The notes under the pieces: model-generated
Database searches by the model: none
Seen by the model: only the letters and a program-made list of their open reading frames with translations
What the model was told of the DNA's origin: nothing
Program-made: the position numbers and the translations under genes
Shown here: positions 23,064-33,370 of the stretch, one piece after another
How positions within the stretch are numbered: position 1 is the stretch's first letter
How the letters are laid out: each line of letters opens with the position of its first letter
Assembly (NCBI GenBank): GCA_016208115.1
Contig: JACQYR010000072.1
Coordinates: 1-56,677 of the forward strand
Origin: Desulfarculus sp.
GTDB taxonomy: Bacteria > Desulfobacterota > Desulfarculia > Desulfarculales > Desulfarculaceae
Reading direction: 5' to 3'
DNA: 56,677 bases

Positions 23064-24278
23064 ATGCGGGGTAAGGTCATCGCCCGCCAGCGGTGCCCCG
23101 TGTGCGGCCAGGCGGGGCGCTATGCCGTTAGGGACTTTGGTCCCGGTCGGCAGGCCCTGGTTTGCCAGTGCGGTCAGCACATCTCCGACCGGCCCGAGAT
23201 AGAGCTAATCCATAAACGCAAACGCCTGCGCATCACCCATGGGCAGGACGGCCAGCGCTTCCGCCTGTACGAGCATGCCGCCAGGGCTCTGGGCGTAATT
23301 CGCGACCAGATTGAGCGCGGCGCCTTCTATGCCGAAAGCTGGCAGGGTACCCGCGCCAGCGGCTTGGTATGGGAGAACTATGTTTCCGCCTGGTTGGAAC
23401 GCCAGCGGATCAAAATGCCCGAAGGCACCTACAACACCACCGAGGACCGCTGCAAGCACCTTGCCTGGTTCAACGGGCTCAACGTCCGCGAGTTGCGCAA
23501 CGGGCACCTGGAAGATTTTGCCGTACACCTCAGCCAGGGTCGCCTCAAGCCCTCCACCCAGGGAGCGGTGATAGTCACCTTACGGGCCATCCTGAATGGG
23601 GCCTATCGGCGGGGCGACATAGAGAAGCCCCTAACAGTGCCCCTGCCCGCCCTGCCCCATCATCCTCGCAAGCACTTGACCGCCGAACAACAGGCCTTGG
23701 TCCTGAAACACATCCTGGAGGAAGACCAGCCCATCTTCTTGTTCCTCATGCAGTTCGGCTGCCGGGTGGGCGAGGCCTGCGCCCTGTGCTGGGACATGGT
23801 GGACCAGGCGCGGAGCCAGTTCCTGATTGCCCGCACGCACAGCGCCTGCCGTTGGCTTGACTCCACTAAAACCCGGAAAGACCGTCCCATGCCGATAATG
23901 GGGTGGTTCGAGGGGTGGCTATCGCGGCAGGAGCCGGCGGTGGGCAGAGTTCCAGTGTTCATCAACCCCGATGCCTGGACCAAGGAGCGTAACTACAACA
24001 ACACCTGCCTGGCCCGGCTATGGAAGCAGGCGCTTAGGGCCGCGGGCCTGGAGCACGTACCGCTTAAAAACGGAACCCGCCACAGCTTGGGCTTTGCCCT
24101 ACGCCATGCCGGGGCCGACATGGATGGAATAGCCCGCGTGCTGGGGCACTCCAATCCCAAGACCACCAGAGTCTATGTCGAGGATGATTTGGCGGCTACG
24201 GCGGAACTTTTAGGCAACGTGAACAGGGCGCGCGTGATTAGGCTTGCTGACCAGCGGATGACCAAGCCAAAAAACTGA
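23064..24278 (+). CDS. Phage tyrosine integrase
   Basis: This 404-aa protein has an N-terminal zinc-ribbon-like piece (CPVCGQ ... CQCG), an Arm/core-binding region and a catalytic domain. Arg is in FGCRVGEACAL, the second box NGTRHSLGF has the Arg and His but Asn where the first His usually stands, LGHSNPKT follows, and Tyr is in RVYVE. It mediates recombination between attP and attB. The start at 23064 is chosen because an upstream TTG (23007) lies inside a hairpin. It marks the right end of the prophage; the host gene begins within 20 bp of its stop. Confidence 0.9.
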   Translation: MRGKVIARQRCPVCGQAGRYAVRDFGPGRQALVCQCGQHISDRPEIELIHKRKRLRITHGQDGQRFRLYEHAARALGVIRDQIERGAFYAESWQGTRASGLVWENYVSAWLERQRIKMPEGTYNTTEDRCKHLAWFNGLNVRELRNGHLEDFAVHLSQGRLKPSTQGAVIVTLRAILNGAYRRGDIEKPLTVPLPALPHHPRKHLTAEQQALVLKHILEEDQPIFLFLMQFGCRVGEACALCWDMVDQARSQFLIARTHSACRWLDSTKTRKDRPMPIMGWFEGWLSRQEPAVGRVPVFINPDAWTKERNYNNTCLARLWKQALRAAGLEHVPLKNGTRHSLGFALRHAGADMDGIARVLGHSNPKTTRVYVEDDLAATAELLGNVNRARVIRLADQRMTKPKN

Positions 24279-24297
24279 CAAATTTATTCATTCTATT

Positions 24298-24615
24298 TCA
24301 GCCATTTATCCTGGCGCCGCAATAGGGGCAATACTTAAAGTCTTGCCTTAGCTCTCCCCCGCAGAAGCGGCAGGCCGCCGGCCCGGGCTGGGGGGTTTCT
24401 TGGTTGCGAGGAGTGGCTGGCCGTGGCGCCGGGGCAGTGGTTTGGACTTGGCCGCCGCAGGCCTGGCCACAGCGGGTGCATTGCCAAAAGGGCTCGCCGC
24501 GCCTAATTGGAAAAAGGGGAATGAAGAACAGGCTCAGGTAGTAGTCCTGGCGCTGTTGCTGGCAGGTGTTGAGGCCGCAGGAGGGGCAGGGGCGCTTGGC
24601 GCCCTCCAGCTCCAC
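24298..24615 (-). CDS. Zinc-ribbon protein downstream of ftsY
   Basis: This protein of at least 105 aa carries CPSCGLNTCQ, YYLSLFFIPLFPIRRGEPFW then CTRCGQACGG, and a C-terminal second ribbon CRFCGG ... CPYCGA. The first block matches a small bacterial family whose proteins begin with a conserved IGG-x-QPKT stretch. Here that stretch (FFLIGGLQPKT) is encoded just upstream of the GTG at 24615, in frame, but no ATG, GTG or TTG precedes it before a stop. The true start may be an unusual codon, or the N-terminus has decayed. The function is unknown. It is the first host gene beyond the prophage. Confidence 0.65.
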   Translation of the reverse strand: MELEGAKRPCPSCGLNTCQQQRQDYYLSLFFIPLFPIRRGEPFWQCTRCGQACGGQVQTTAPAPRPATPRNQETPQPGPAACRFCGGELRQDFKYCPYCGARING

Positions 24616-24669
24616 GGTCTTGGGTTGCAGTCCGCCGATTAGGAAGAAGGCCGCACCTCGCCCTTTCTA

Positions 24670-25860
24670 TCAGAAGATCGCCGCCGCGAACTCCTGGGGG
24701 TCGAAGGGGCGTAGGTCGTCCAGGGACTCGCCCACGCCCACGAAGCAGATGGGTAGCCGCATGGCCTCGGCGATGGCCACCACCACCCCGCCCTTGGCGG
24801 TGCCGTCCAGCTTGGTCAGCACCAGGCCGGTCAAGGGCACGGCCTCGTGAAAGAGCCTGGCCTGGCTTAGCGCGTTCTGGCCGGTGGTGGCGTCCAGCAC
24901 CAGGAGCACCTCATGCGGGGCGCCTTCCAGGCGCTTGCCCAGCACGCGGTGAATCTTCTTCAGCTCCTCCATGAGGTTGACCTTGGTGTGCAGGCGGCCG
25001 GCGGTGTCTATGATGACCAGGTCGCGGCCCCGGTTCTGGGCCGCCTCCACGGCGTCATAGGCCACGGCCGAGGGGTCGGCCCCGTGCTTCTGGCGCACGA
25101 TGGGGCAGCCCACGCGCTCGGCCCATATCTCCAACTGCTCGGCGGCCGCGGCCCGAAAGGTGTCACTGGCCCCCAGGAGCACCTTGCGTCCCTGCTGTCC
25201 GAAGTAGTTAGCCAGCTTGCCGATGGTGGTGGTCTTGCCCACGCCGTTGACCCCCACCACCATGATGACGTGGGGGGCGTTGTCGCGGCTGGGCACCGGC
25301 GCCACGTTGGTCAGCACCCGCTCCATGCCGGCGCGCAGGGCGGCCTTGAGGGCCAGGGCGTCCTTGAGCTCCTGGCGGCGCACCTGGCCGCGTAGGCCCT
25401 CGATCAGCTCCAGGCTGGTCTTGACCCCCAGGTCGGCGGTGACCAGCACCTCCTCCAGCTCGTCAAGAAGCTCATCGTCTATCTTGCGCCCCAGGGTCAG
25501 GCGGTCTATGGAGCCGCTGATCTTCTCGCGGGTCTTGCCCAGGCGCTCGGCCAGGCGGGCCAAGAAACCCTTCTTCTTCTCGGACGGGGGCGGCCCCTGA
25601 TCCTCGGCCGGGGCCAGGGTTGTGTGCTCTTCGGGAGTTGGCTCGGCGGGCTCCTGGGCCAGGGGCTCTGCTGGGGCCCCGTAGGGTACTTCGGGTTGCC
25701 CCTCGGATGGCGCCTCGGGCTGGGGCTCAGGCTGGGATGGCGCCTGGCCCAGGTCTTGCCCAGGCTCCAGGGCCTGTTCCGGGGCCTCCTCGGAAGAAAC
25801 CGGGGGCGGGGCTTCTTCCGGGGGAGCCGGCTTCTTTTTCCAAAAATTTAATAGGCCCAT
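24670..25860 (-). CDS. ftsY: Signal recognition particle receptor FtsY
   Basis: This 396-aa protein has an acidic Pro/Glu-rich A domain (residues 10-95), then the NG GTPase: GVNGVGKT (203-210), DTFRAAAAEQL, DTAGRLHTK and TKLDGTAKGG. It receives SRP-ribosome complexes at the membrane and hands them to SecYEG. It lies 85 bp downstream of smc, a common neighbour in deltaproteobacteria, and is probably cotranscribed. Confidence 0.97.
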   Translation of the reverse strand: MGLLNFWKKKPAPPEEAPPPVSSEEAPEQALEPGQDLGQAPSQPEPQPEAPSEGQPEVPYGAPAEPLAQEPAEPTPEEHTTLAPAEDQGPPPSEKKKGFLARLAERLGKTREKISGSIDRLTLGRKIDDELLDELEEVLVTADLGVKTSLELIEGLRGQVRRQELKDALALKAALRAGMERVLTNVAPVPSRDNAPHVIMVVGVNGVGKTTTIGKLANYFGQQGRKVLLGASDTFRAAAAEQLEIWAERVGCPIVRQKHGADPSAVAYDAVEAAQNRGRDLVIIDTAGRLHTKVNLMEELKKIHRVLGKRLEGAPHEVLLVLDATTGQNALSQARLFHEAVPLTGLVLTKLDGTAKGGVVVAIAEAMRLPICFVGVGESLDDLRPFDPQEFAAAIF

Positions 25861-25945
25861 GGTCCTCGGGGGGTTGAAATGGCAACGGACGGTGCGCCGT
25901 CAGCGCGCCCCGTCCGTAGCATGGTATAGAGGGCGTTAAGCCGCG

Positions 25946-28900
25946 TCAAGCAGCCAAGGACTCGCCCTGGGCCAGGTTGACGGCCAGCATCTTGCTGACC
26001 CCGCGCTCCTCCATGGTCACGCCGTACAAGAGGTCCATGATCTCCATGGTGCGGCGGTTGTGGGTGACCATGAGTATCTGGGAGCGCCCGGACAGTTGCC
26101 TGAGCAGGTCGTGGAAACGGCCGGCATTGGCCTCGTCCAGGGGCGCGTCCACCTCGTCCAGGATGCAGAAAGGCGCGGGCCGGATGAGGAACAGGGCGAA
26201 CAGCACCGCCACCGCCGACAGGGCCTTCTCGCCGCCGGAGAGGGCCTCCAGGTTCTTGACCTTCTTGCCCGGCAGCTCGACCATCAGGTGCAGACCCGAC
26301 TCCAGGGGGTCCACATCCTGGTCCAACTCCAGGCGGGCCTGGCCGCCGCCGAAGAGCACCGGGAAGACCGCCTCCAGGCGCTGGTTGACCTCGGTCAGGG
26401 TCTCGGTGAAGCGGGTGCGGCTGGTCTTGTTGATCTTGCGGATGGCCGAGCGCAGGTCGTCCAGGGAGGCCTCCAGGTCGGCTTTCTGTTCGCTGAGGAA
26501 CTGGTGGCGCTCGCTCAAGGCCTCGAACTCGCTGATGGCCTCCATGTTCACCGGCCCCAGGCGCATGAGGCGCTGCCGGAGCTTGGCCAGACGCTCCTTG
26601 GCCTGGCCGGGCTGGAAGGGACCCTCGGGCAGGTGGGCCTGATACTCGGCGGCCAGTTCCACCCGGCAGCGCTCCCTGACCTGCTCGCACAGGTGTTGGC
26701 TGGCCAGGTCCAGTTCCTTGAGGCGCAGGCCAAGGGTCTGGCTCTCGGCCTCCACCCGGCGCTGGTCCAGGCGGCCCTGCTTCAGGCGGGATTCCAAATC
26801 GGCGGCCCGGGCCTGGGCCTGGCTCAAGACCTCGCGGGCCTGGCGGTAGGCCTCCTCCTGGCGGTCCATCTCGGCGTAGAGCCCGCCCAGACGGTTCTCC
26901 TCGGCCTTGCGCCGGGCCAGCACCGATTCCAGGGTGTCGCCCGCCCCCTGCGCGTCGGCGCTCAAGGCCAGCAGGCGTTCCTGGGCGGCCTCCATCTCCT
27001 GGCCCAGGCGCTTGGCTTCCCTGAGGGACTGCTCGGCGGCGTTTTGCAGGGAGGCCACGGCCAGGCGGGCCTCGCCCTCCTGGGCGCGGGCGCGCTCCAG
27101 ATCCTGGCGGCCTTGGCCGAGGCCCATCTGGGCGGCGGCCAGGCCCTGCTCCAGTTCGGCGCTTTTGCCTTCCAGGCCGGCCAGGGTTTCGCCCAGGCGC
27201 GCGCCCTCGGTTTCCAGGCGGTTGAGTTCCGACCATATCTCGCCGGCGTCGTACTCCAGCCCCTCCAATTGGCGTTCCTTGACGCCCGTGGCCTCGCGCA
27301 GACGGAAGAGCTCCTGCTCGCGGCGGCGCAGGTCGCGCTCCTGCTCCTGGTGGGAGCCCCGCCGCTGGCGGTGCTCCTCCTCCAGGCGGACTACCTCGGC
27401 CTCGGCGGCTTCGCGGGCCTCGGCCGCCTCGGCCTGGGCCTCCTCGGCCTGGGCCAGTTCCTCGCGGCGGCGCTTTAATTCGTTCTGGCGGGTGAGCACC
27501 GGCTCGGCCTTGCCCCGCCCCAGGCTGGCGGCGCCCGGGCGGTCCAAACGCTCGCCCAAGGCGCTGACCACCACCTGGCCGGGCTCCAAGGCAGCCGCGG
27601 CGCTCCAGGCCCCGGCCAGGTCCGGGCTGTGGCCGGTAGCCATCCATAGGGCGGCCAGGGCCTCGTGGCCCGGTTCGGGTTTGACCAGCCCGGCCAGGGG
27701 CTCGCTGCCCGCCGGGTGATCCAGGCGGCCGGTGAGCTCGTGCAGGGCCACCACCCGGAGGCGCCCCAGGTTCTCCTGGGCCACGTACTGGCCGAGCGCC
27801 AGGGCCGAAGGCCCGTCGGGCACGATCACCGCCTGCACATCCGGCCCCAGGGCCGCCTCCACCAGGGCCTCGGCCCCGGGCCGCACGGTGAGCTTCTCGG
27901 CCACCAGGCCCAGCACCGTCACCGGCAGCTTGCCGGCCTTGGCCTCGGCCATGACCCGTCGCACCCCCGCCTGGGCCCAGTCGTGGGAGCCCAGGGCGTC
28001 GCCCAGGGCCTTGACCGAGGCGTCCAGGCCGTGGCGGCGGCGGGTGGCCTCCTGCTCGGCCCGGCGCAGACCGATGAGCCGCTGCTGATACTCGTCGCGC
28101 TGGCGGGATAGCCGGGTCAAGCTGGCCTCGGACTCCTCCAGCTCGGCCCGCGCCAGGTCCAGGGACTCCTGGGCCTGCTGGCGGTCAGCCTCCACCCGGG
28201 AAAGCTCATCCTCCAGGGTCTGGCGGCGGCCGCTCAGGGACTCCTGGCGGCGTTGCAGTTCCGACTGCTGGCGCTCCATGTCGCCCAGGCGATTGCGCTG
28301 CTGGCTGATGGCGGACATATGGTCCACCAGGCCGTGCTTGGCCGCGTCCACCCGCTGCTCCAGGGTGGTGAGGGCCTCCTGGCGCTCGCACACCTCCTCG
28401 CTGATCCGCTGGGCGGCTTCCTGGCTGCCGGCCAGGCTGTCCTGGCTTTCGCGGGCCAGGCGGCGGGCCTTGTCCAGTTGGCGCTCCTGCTCGGCCAGGC
28501 GGGATTTAAGCTGGCGCCGCTCCTCCTCGTAGCGCTCCTTGAGGCGCCTTAGGTTCTCGGCCTCGCGGCCCAGCAGGGTCAGCTCGTTCTCGGCCTTCTG
28601 GATGGCCCCCTGGGCCTCCAGGCGGCGCGTGCCGGCCTGGCTGATCTCCTCCTCGGCGCTCAAAAGCCGCACCCGCACGGCCTCCAGCTCGGTCTCCAGG
28701 TTGGTGACCACCTGGTTGGCCAGCATGAGCTGGGCGGCCACGGCGTCGGCCTCGGCCTGGGCGGTGGCGGTGTCATCCCGTAGGCGGGCGAACTCAAAGC
28801 TGGACAGGTTGAGGTCCAGCTCGCGGATGCGCTCCCGCAGGTCGCGGTGGACCACGGCCTTTTGGGACTGACGCCGCAGCCGCTCCATCTGGGTATGGAC

Positions 28901-29500
28901 CTCGTGCAGGATGTCTTGCAGGCGGTCCAGGTTTTCCTTGGACGCCTCCATCTTGCGCAGGGAGATTTTCTTTTGGTTTTTGTAGCGGGTGATGCCCGCG
29001 GCCTCCTCCACCCACAGGCGGCGGTCCTCGGGCTTAGCCTCGATGAAGGCCGCCACCCGGCCCTGCTCGATGATGGCGTAGGAGCGGTTGCCCAGGCCGG
29101 TGTCCATGAACAGTTGCTGGATGTCCTTGAGGCGGCAGGCCACCTTGTTGATGAGGTACTCGCTGTCGCCGTTGCGGTACAGGCGGCGGGTGACCATGAT
29201 CTCGGGCAGGTCGGCGAACTGAGGGTTGGTAAGGCTGCCGGTGTTATCGAAGACCAGGGAAACCTCGGCCAGGCCGGTGGCCTTGCGCTTGTCCGAGCCG
29301 TTGAAGATGACGTCTTCCATGCTGTGGCCGCGCAGCACCTTGGCCGATTGCTCGCCCAGCACCCAGCGCACGGCGTCCACCACGTTGGACTTGCCGCAGC
29401 CGTTGGGACCCACCACCGCGCACAGGCCCTGGGGGAAGTCGGCCACCACGCGCTCGGCAAAGGATTTGAAGCCGTTTATCTCCAGCCGGCGAACCCGCAT
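25946..29500 (-). CDS. smc: Chromosome segregation ATPase SMC
   Basis: This 1184-aa protein starts MRVRRLEINGFKSF. It has Walker A GPNGCGKSN (31-39), two long coiled coils rich in Glu, Arg, Gln and Leu flanking a Gly-containing hinge (about residues 500-660), and the C-terminal head with LSGGEKALSAVAVLFA and CILDEVDAPLDEAN. SMC dimers with ScpAB compact and separate chromosomes. The start at 29500 is chosen over an upstream one 36 nt away because it gives the conserved N-terminus. Confidence 0.97.
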   Translation of the reverse strand: MRVRRLEINGFKSFAERVVADFPQGLCAVVGPNGCGKSNVVDAVRWVLGEQSAKVLRGHSMEDVIFNGSDKRKATGLAEVSLVFDNTGSLTNPQFADLPEIMVTRRLYRNGDSEYLINKVACRLKDIQQLFMDTGLGNRSYAIIEQGRVAAFIEAKPEDRRLWVEEAAGITRYKNQKKISLRKMEASKENLDRLQDILHEVHTQMERLRRQSQKAVVHRDLRERIRELDLNLSSFEFARLRDDTATAQAEADAVAAQLMLANQVVTNLETELEAVRVRLLSAEEEISQAGTRRLEAQGAIQKAENELTLLGREAENLRRLKERYEEERRQLKSRLAEQERQLDKARRLARESQDSLAGSQEAAQRISEEVCERQEALTTLEQRVDAAKHGLVDHMSAISQQRNRLGDMERQQSELQRRQESLSGRRQTLEDELSRVEADRQQAQESLDLARAELEESEASLTRLSRQRDEYQQRLIGLRRAEQEATRRRHGLDASVKALGDALGSHDWAQAGVRRVMAEAKAGKLPVTVLGLVAEKLTVRPGAEALVEAALGPDVQAVIVPDGPSALALGQYVAQENLGRLRVVALHELTGRLDHPAGSEPLAGLVKPEPGHEALAALWMATGHSPDLAGAWSAAAALEPGQVVVSALGERLDRPGAASLGRGKAEPVLTRQNELKRRREELAQAEEAQAEAAEAREAAEAEVVRLEEEHRQRRGSHQEQERDLRRREQELFRLREATGVKERQLEGLEYDAGEIWSELNRLETEGARLGETLAGLEGKSAELEQGLAAAQMGLGQGRQDLERARAQEGEARLAVASLQNAAEQSLREAKRLGQEMEAAQERLLALSADAQGAGDTLESVLARRKAEENRLGGLYAEMDRQEEAYRQAREVLSQAQARAADLESRLKQGRLDQRRVEAESQTLGLRLKELDLASQHLCEQVRERCRVELAAEYQAHLPEGPFQPGQAKERLAKLRQRLMRLGPVNMEAISEFEALSERHQFLSEQKADLEASLDDLRSAIRKINKTSRTRFTETLTEVNQRLEAVFPVLFGGGQARLELDQDVDPLESGLHLMVELPGKKVKNLEALSGGEKALSAVAVLFALFLIRPAPFCILDEVDAPLDEANAGRFHDLLRQLSGRSQILMVTHNRRTMEIMDLLYGVTMEERGVSKMLAVNLAQGESLAA

Positions 29501-29907
29501 GCTCACTCCGCTCTTGGGTACACCCCTAGATAGCAAAACCTGGGGCTCAAGTCAAGGCCGAACACCATATTGGGTAGGAGGCGCCAAATTGGTTACTAGA
29601 TATGGTGTTCCAACGATTACCACTGCTTAGCCGCGCCCAGCCCGCCAGCCCCGCCCAGCCGCCCGCCCCGGCCCAGGGCACCAGCTGTCCGCGCCAAGGG
29701 CGGCCAGGGGCTTCTGGTGGCCTAACCAGTCGTAAAACATAGCAATTATTTCAATGGCCCCACCAAGGGCGGGCGAATGGCCGGGCCAATAAAATGTAAG
29801 GGGACCGGCGGCTGGCGCCGATCCCCTATATTACTACATTCAGGCGGGTCGTTGTCACCAACTATGCCCTGCCCTAGGGCCGCCGCCCCGGAAGCGGGGG
29901 CTGACGT
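29501..29907. other. Gap between glyS and smc with inverted repeats
   Basis: No gene. A 10-bp inverted repeat AACACCATAT/ATATGGTGTT lies at 29561-29570 and 29600-29609, followed by CCAACGATTAC, an 11-mer also found at 39645-39655. A longer structure at 29793-29840 pairs GGGGACCGGCG with CGCCGATCCCC (one mismatch). No terminator with a T-run is seen after glyS. Confidence 0.6.
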
Positions 29908-31985
29908 TTAGGCCAACTGCAAGTGGGTGAACATGGCCAGCTTGCCGAACTCGCTGGCGATCTGGTTGAGGAGCGCCAGGCGGTTGTGGCGCACGGCTTG
30001 GTCCTCCACCATGACCATCACGTCGTCGAAGAACTTGTCTATGGGTCCCTTGAGGGCCGAGAGGCCCTGCAAGAAGGCCAAATACTCGCCAGCCGCGAAG
30101 CGGGCCTGGGCCTCGGCACGCAAAGCGGTGAAGGCCTCGAAGAGCTGGCGCTCGGCATCCTCGGCGAAGCGCGCCGGGTCGGGCGGAGTGGCGGGCACCT
30201 GGGCCGCCTCCTTGCGTAGAATGTTCATAACCCGCTTTAATCCCGCCGCCAAAGCCGCGAAATCCTGGGACTTCTTCATCTCGGCCAGGGCCAGGGCCCG
30301 GGCCTGGGTGGCGCCCAGGTCATCCAAGCCAGCGGCCAAGACTGCCTCGGCCACGTCGGTGGGCACCCCCTGCTCGGCCAGCATGCCGGCCAGGCGGGTG
30401 GCGAAGAACTCAGTGACCTCGCTTTTAACCTCGGCCGCCGGGCGGGCCAGCCAGGAGCCCAGGCCCGCGAGCGCCTGGTCCAGGCACCGCCCCAGGGAGA
30501 GCTTCAGCCCCTTCTCCATGACCAACCGGATGATGGCGATGGCCGCCCGGCGCAGGGCATAGGGATCAGCCGCGCCGGTGGGCGTCTGGCCCACGCCGAA
30601 CAGGCCGCAGATGGTGTCCAGGCGGTCGGCGATGCCCACGATGGTGCCGATCATACCCGTGGGCAGGTCCCCGCCGGCCCCGGTTGGCAGGTAGTGCTCC
30701 AGGATGGCCAGGGCCACGCCATCGTCCTCGCCATTGCGCTGGGCATAGTCGCGGCCCACCTGGCCTTGCAGGTCCGGGAACTCGCCCACCATCTGAGTGA
30801 CCAGGTCGCACTTGGCCAACTGGGCCGCCCGCCGCACCTTGTCCACCTCGGCGGGCAGCAACTTGCCGGCCAGCCACACCGCCAGGTTGGCGCAGCGCTC
30901 CACCTTGTCCAGGCTGGTGCCCAGCTTGGCGTGGTAGGTCACCTGCTTCAAGTCCTCCAGGCGGCTGATGAGGGGGCGCTTCATGTCCTCGTGCAAGAAA
31001 AAGCGGGCGTCGGAGAGCCGGGCGCGCAAGACCCGCTGGTGCCCCTGGGTCACCACCGCCGGGTCCACGGCCTTGGTGTTGTTCACGGCCACGAAGGCCG
31101 GCAGCAGCTCGCCGGCCGCGTCCTCCAGGGCGAAGTAGCGCTGGTGGGAGCGCATGGCGTTGATGATGACCGCCCGGGGCACCTCCAGGAACTCGCGGTC
31201 AAAGGTGCCGCAACAGGCCACGGGCAGCTCCACCAGGTCGGTGACCTCCTCGATGAGCCCCGGGTCGGGCAAGAGCCGCCCGCCGGCCTGGCCCGCCGCG
31301 GCCTGCACCTCCTGGATCACCTGGAGCTTGCGCTGCTCGCGCTGGGCCATGACCTGGCCGGCGGCCAGCTTTTGCAGATAGTCGGCCGCGTCCTTGACCA
31401 CCACGGCCCCCGGCGCGTGGAAGCGGTGGCCATAGGTCAGGTTGCCGCTCTGGATGTCGGTCAGCTCAAAAGGAATGACCGCCCCGTCCAAGAGGGCCAG
31501 CATCCAGTGGATGGGCCGGGCGTAGCGCAGCTTGTAGCCGCCCCAGCGCATGGTCTTGGGAAAGGGGATGGCCGTGACCAAGCGGGGCAAGAGCTCGCCC
31601 AAGACCTCGCCAGCGGCGCGCCCCGGTATGTGCCGCGTGAAGCCCAGGCGGGGGCCCTTGTCGGTCTCGATGTGCTCCAGTTGCCCCACCTCGATGCCCT
31701 GGCCCTTGGCAAAGCCCAGGGCCGCCTTGCTGGCCTGGCCCGAGGCGTCGTAGGCGGCCTTGACCGGCGGACCCAGGGCCACCTCCTGGCGGTCGGCCTG
31801 GCGCGGGGCCAGGCCCCTGACCACCAGGGCCAGGCGCCGGGGGGTGCCAAAGGTCTCCAGGCCCTCGAAGGCCAGGCCCTGGCGGGTAAGCTCCTGGCCG
31901 GCGATCTCGCTGAGAGCGGCCATGGCCGGCGCCACGAAGCGGGCCGGCATCTCCTCGCTGCCTATCTCGAATGGCAACTCCGCCA

Positions 31986-31986
<1 letters not shown>
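29908..31986 (-). CDS. glyS: Glycine-tRNA ligase beta subunit
   Basis: This 692-aa protein starts MAELPFEIGSEEMPARFVAP, the conserved GlyS N-terminus, and ends in the anticodon-binding helical domain (FFDDVMVMVEDQAVRHNRLA). With GlyQ it forms the alpha2-beta2 enzyme that charges tRNA-Gly. The start at 31986 overlaps the glyQ stop as TGATG, so translation is coupled. The length is typical. Confidence 0.97.
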
Positions 31987-32885
<899 letters not shown>

Positions 32886-32949
32886 GCGCCTCCCCCGTGG
32901 ATAATACTAGCGAATCATGCCGCTTGCGCGGCGGTCATGGGAAGTAGAC

Positions 32950-32978
32950 ATGCTAGCATCAGCCGCGGCCACGCGCAA
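32950..32978 (-). promoter_or_regulatory. Candidate promoter of glyQS
   Basis: On the minus strand TTGCGC (32973-32978) and TAGCAT (32950-32955) are 17 bp apart. The leader between it and glyQ contains a small GCCGC-GCAA-GCGGC hairpin. No T-box is evident. Confidence 0.5.
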
Positions 32979-33084
32979 GGGCCGGGTGCCCCCGGCAGGG
33001 CAGATACGGGTCGGGAGGGGTGTGGCGGGGCGAGGGCTGACGGCTACCGGTGAGAGGGGGCGTCGTGGTCGGGTTTTTGGTGTT

Positions 33085-33202
33085 GGGTAGCCTGGACAAC
33101 TCGTTGCCCAGGTCGCGTAGCGACAAGAGGATTAAGAATCAAGGAAAGGTGAAAAACCTCTTGTGCCTTCGGCACCCGGACAACAAGTTGTCCGGGCCAC
33201 CC
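33085..33202. repeat. Inverted pair of 46-nt two-hairpin repeats with compensatory changes
   Basis: Unit 1 (plus strand, 33085-33130) and unit 2 (minus strand, 33202-33157) align base for base over 46 nt. Each folds into CCtGGACAAC/GTTGcCCaGG (unit 2: CCcGGACAAC/GTTGtCCgGG) and then GTCGC/GCGAC (unit 2: GTGCC/GGCAC), ending ACAAGAGG. The differing bases compensate in the stems except at one mismatched pair in unit 1. A decayed third unit on the minus strand lies at 34532-34559. The flanking non-gene stretch 32,979-33,370 holds nothing else I can name apart from the hairpin at 33,260. Confidence 0.75.
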
Positions 33203-33259
33203 GCAGAGGTGTGGGGGCTGGCAGATTCCGGTGGGATAGGATTATCAGGGAAATGTAGG

Positions 33260-33283
33260 GCGGGTTAGCGAAGCGTAACCCGC
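33260..33283. repeat. GGGTTAGCG/CGTAACCC hairpin repeat
   Basis: GCGGGTTAGCGAAGCGTAAC followed by CCGC forms a hairpin. This type of intergenic element is widespread in bacterial genomes. A decayed relative (GGTTAGCGTAGCGTACCCGC) lies at about 34338-34357, on the other side of the low-GC gene. Confidence 0.7.
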
Positions 33284-33370
33284 CGCCCATGATTCATTCC
33301 CATGCCAGCGCCATATTCGGCTCATCTACCGCCCATCGAGCTAGGCCTCCATGCCAATATTTATACTTCA

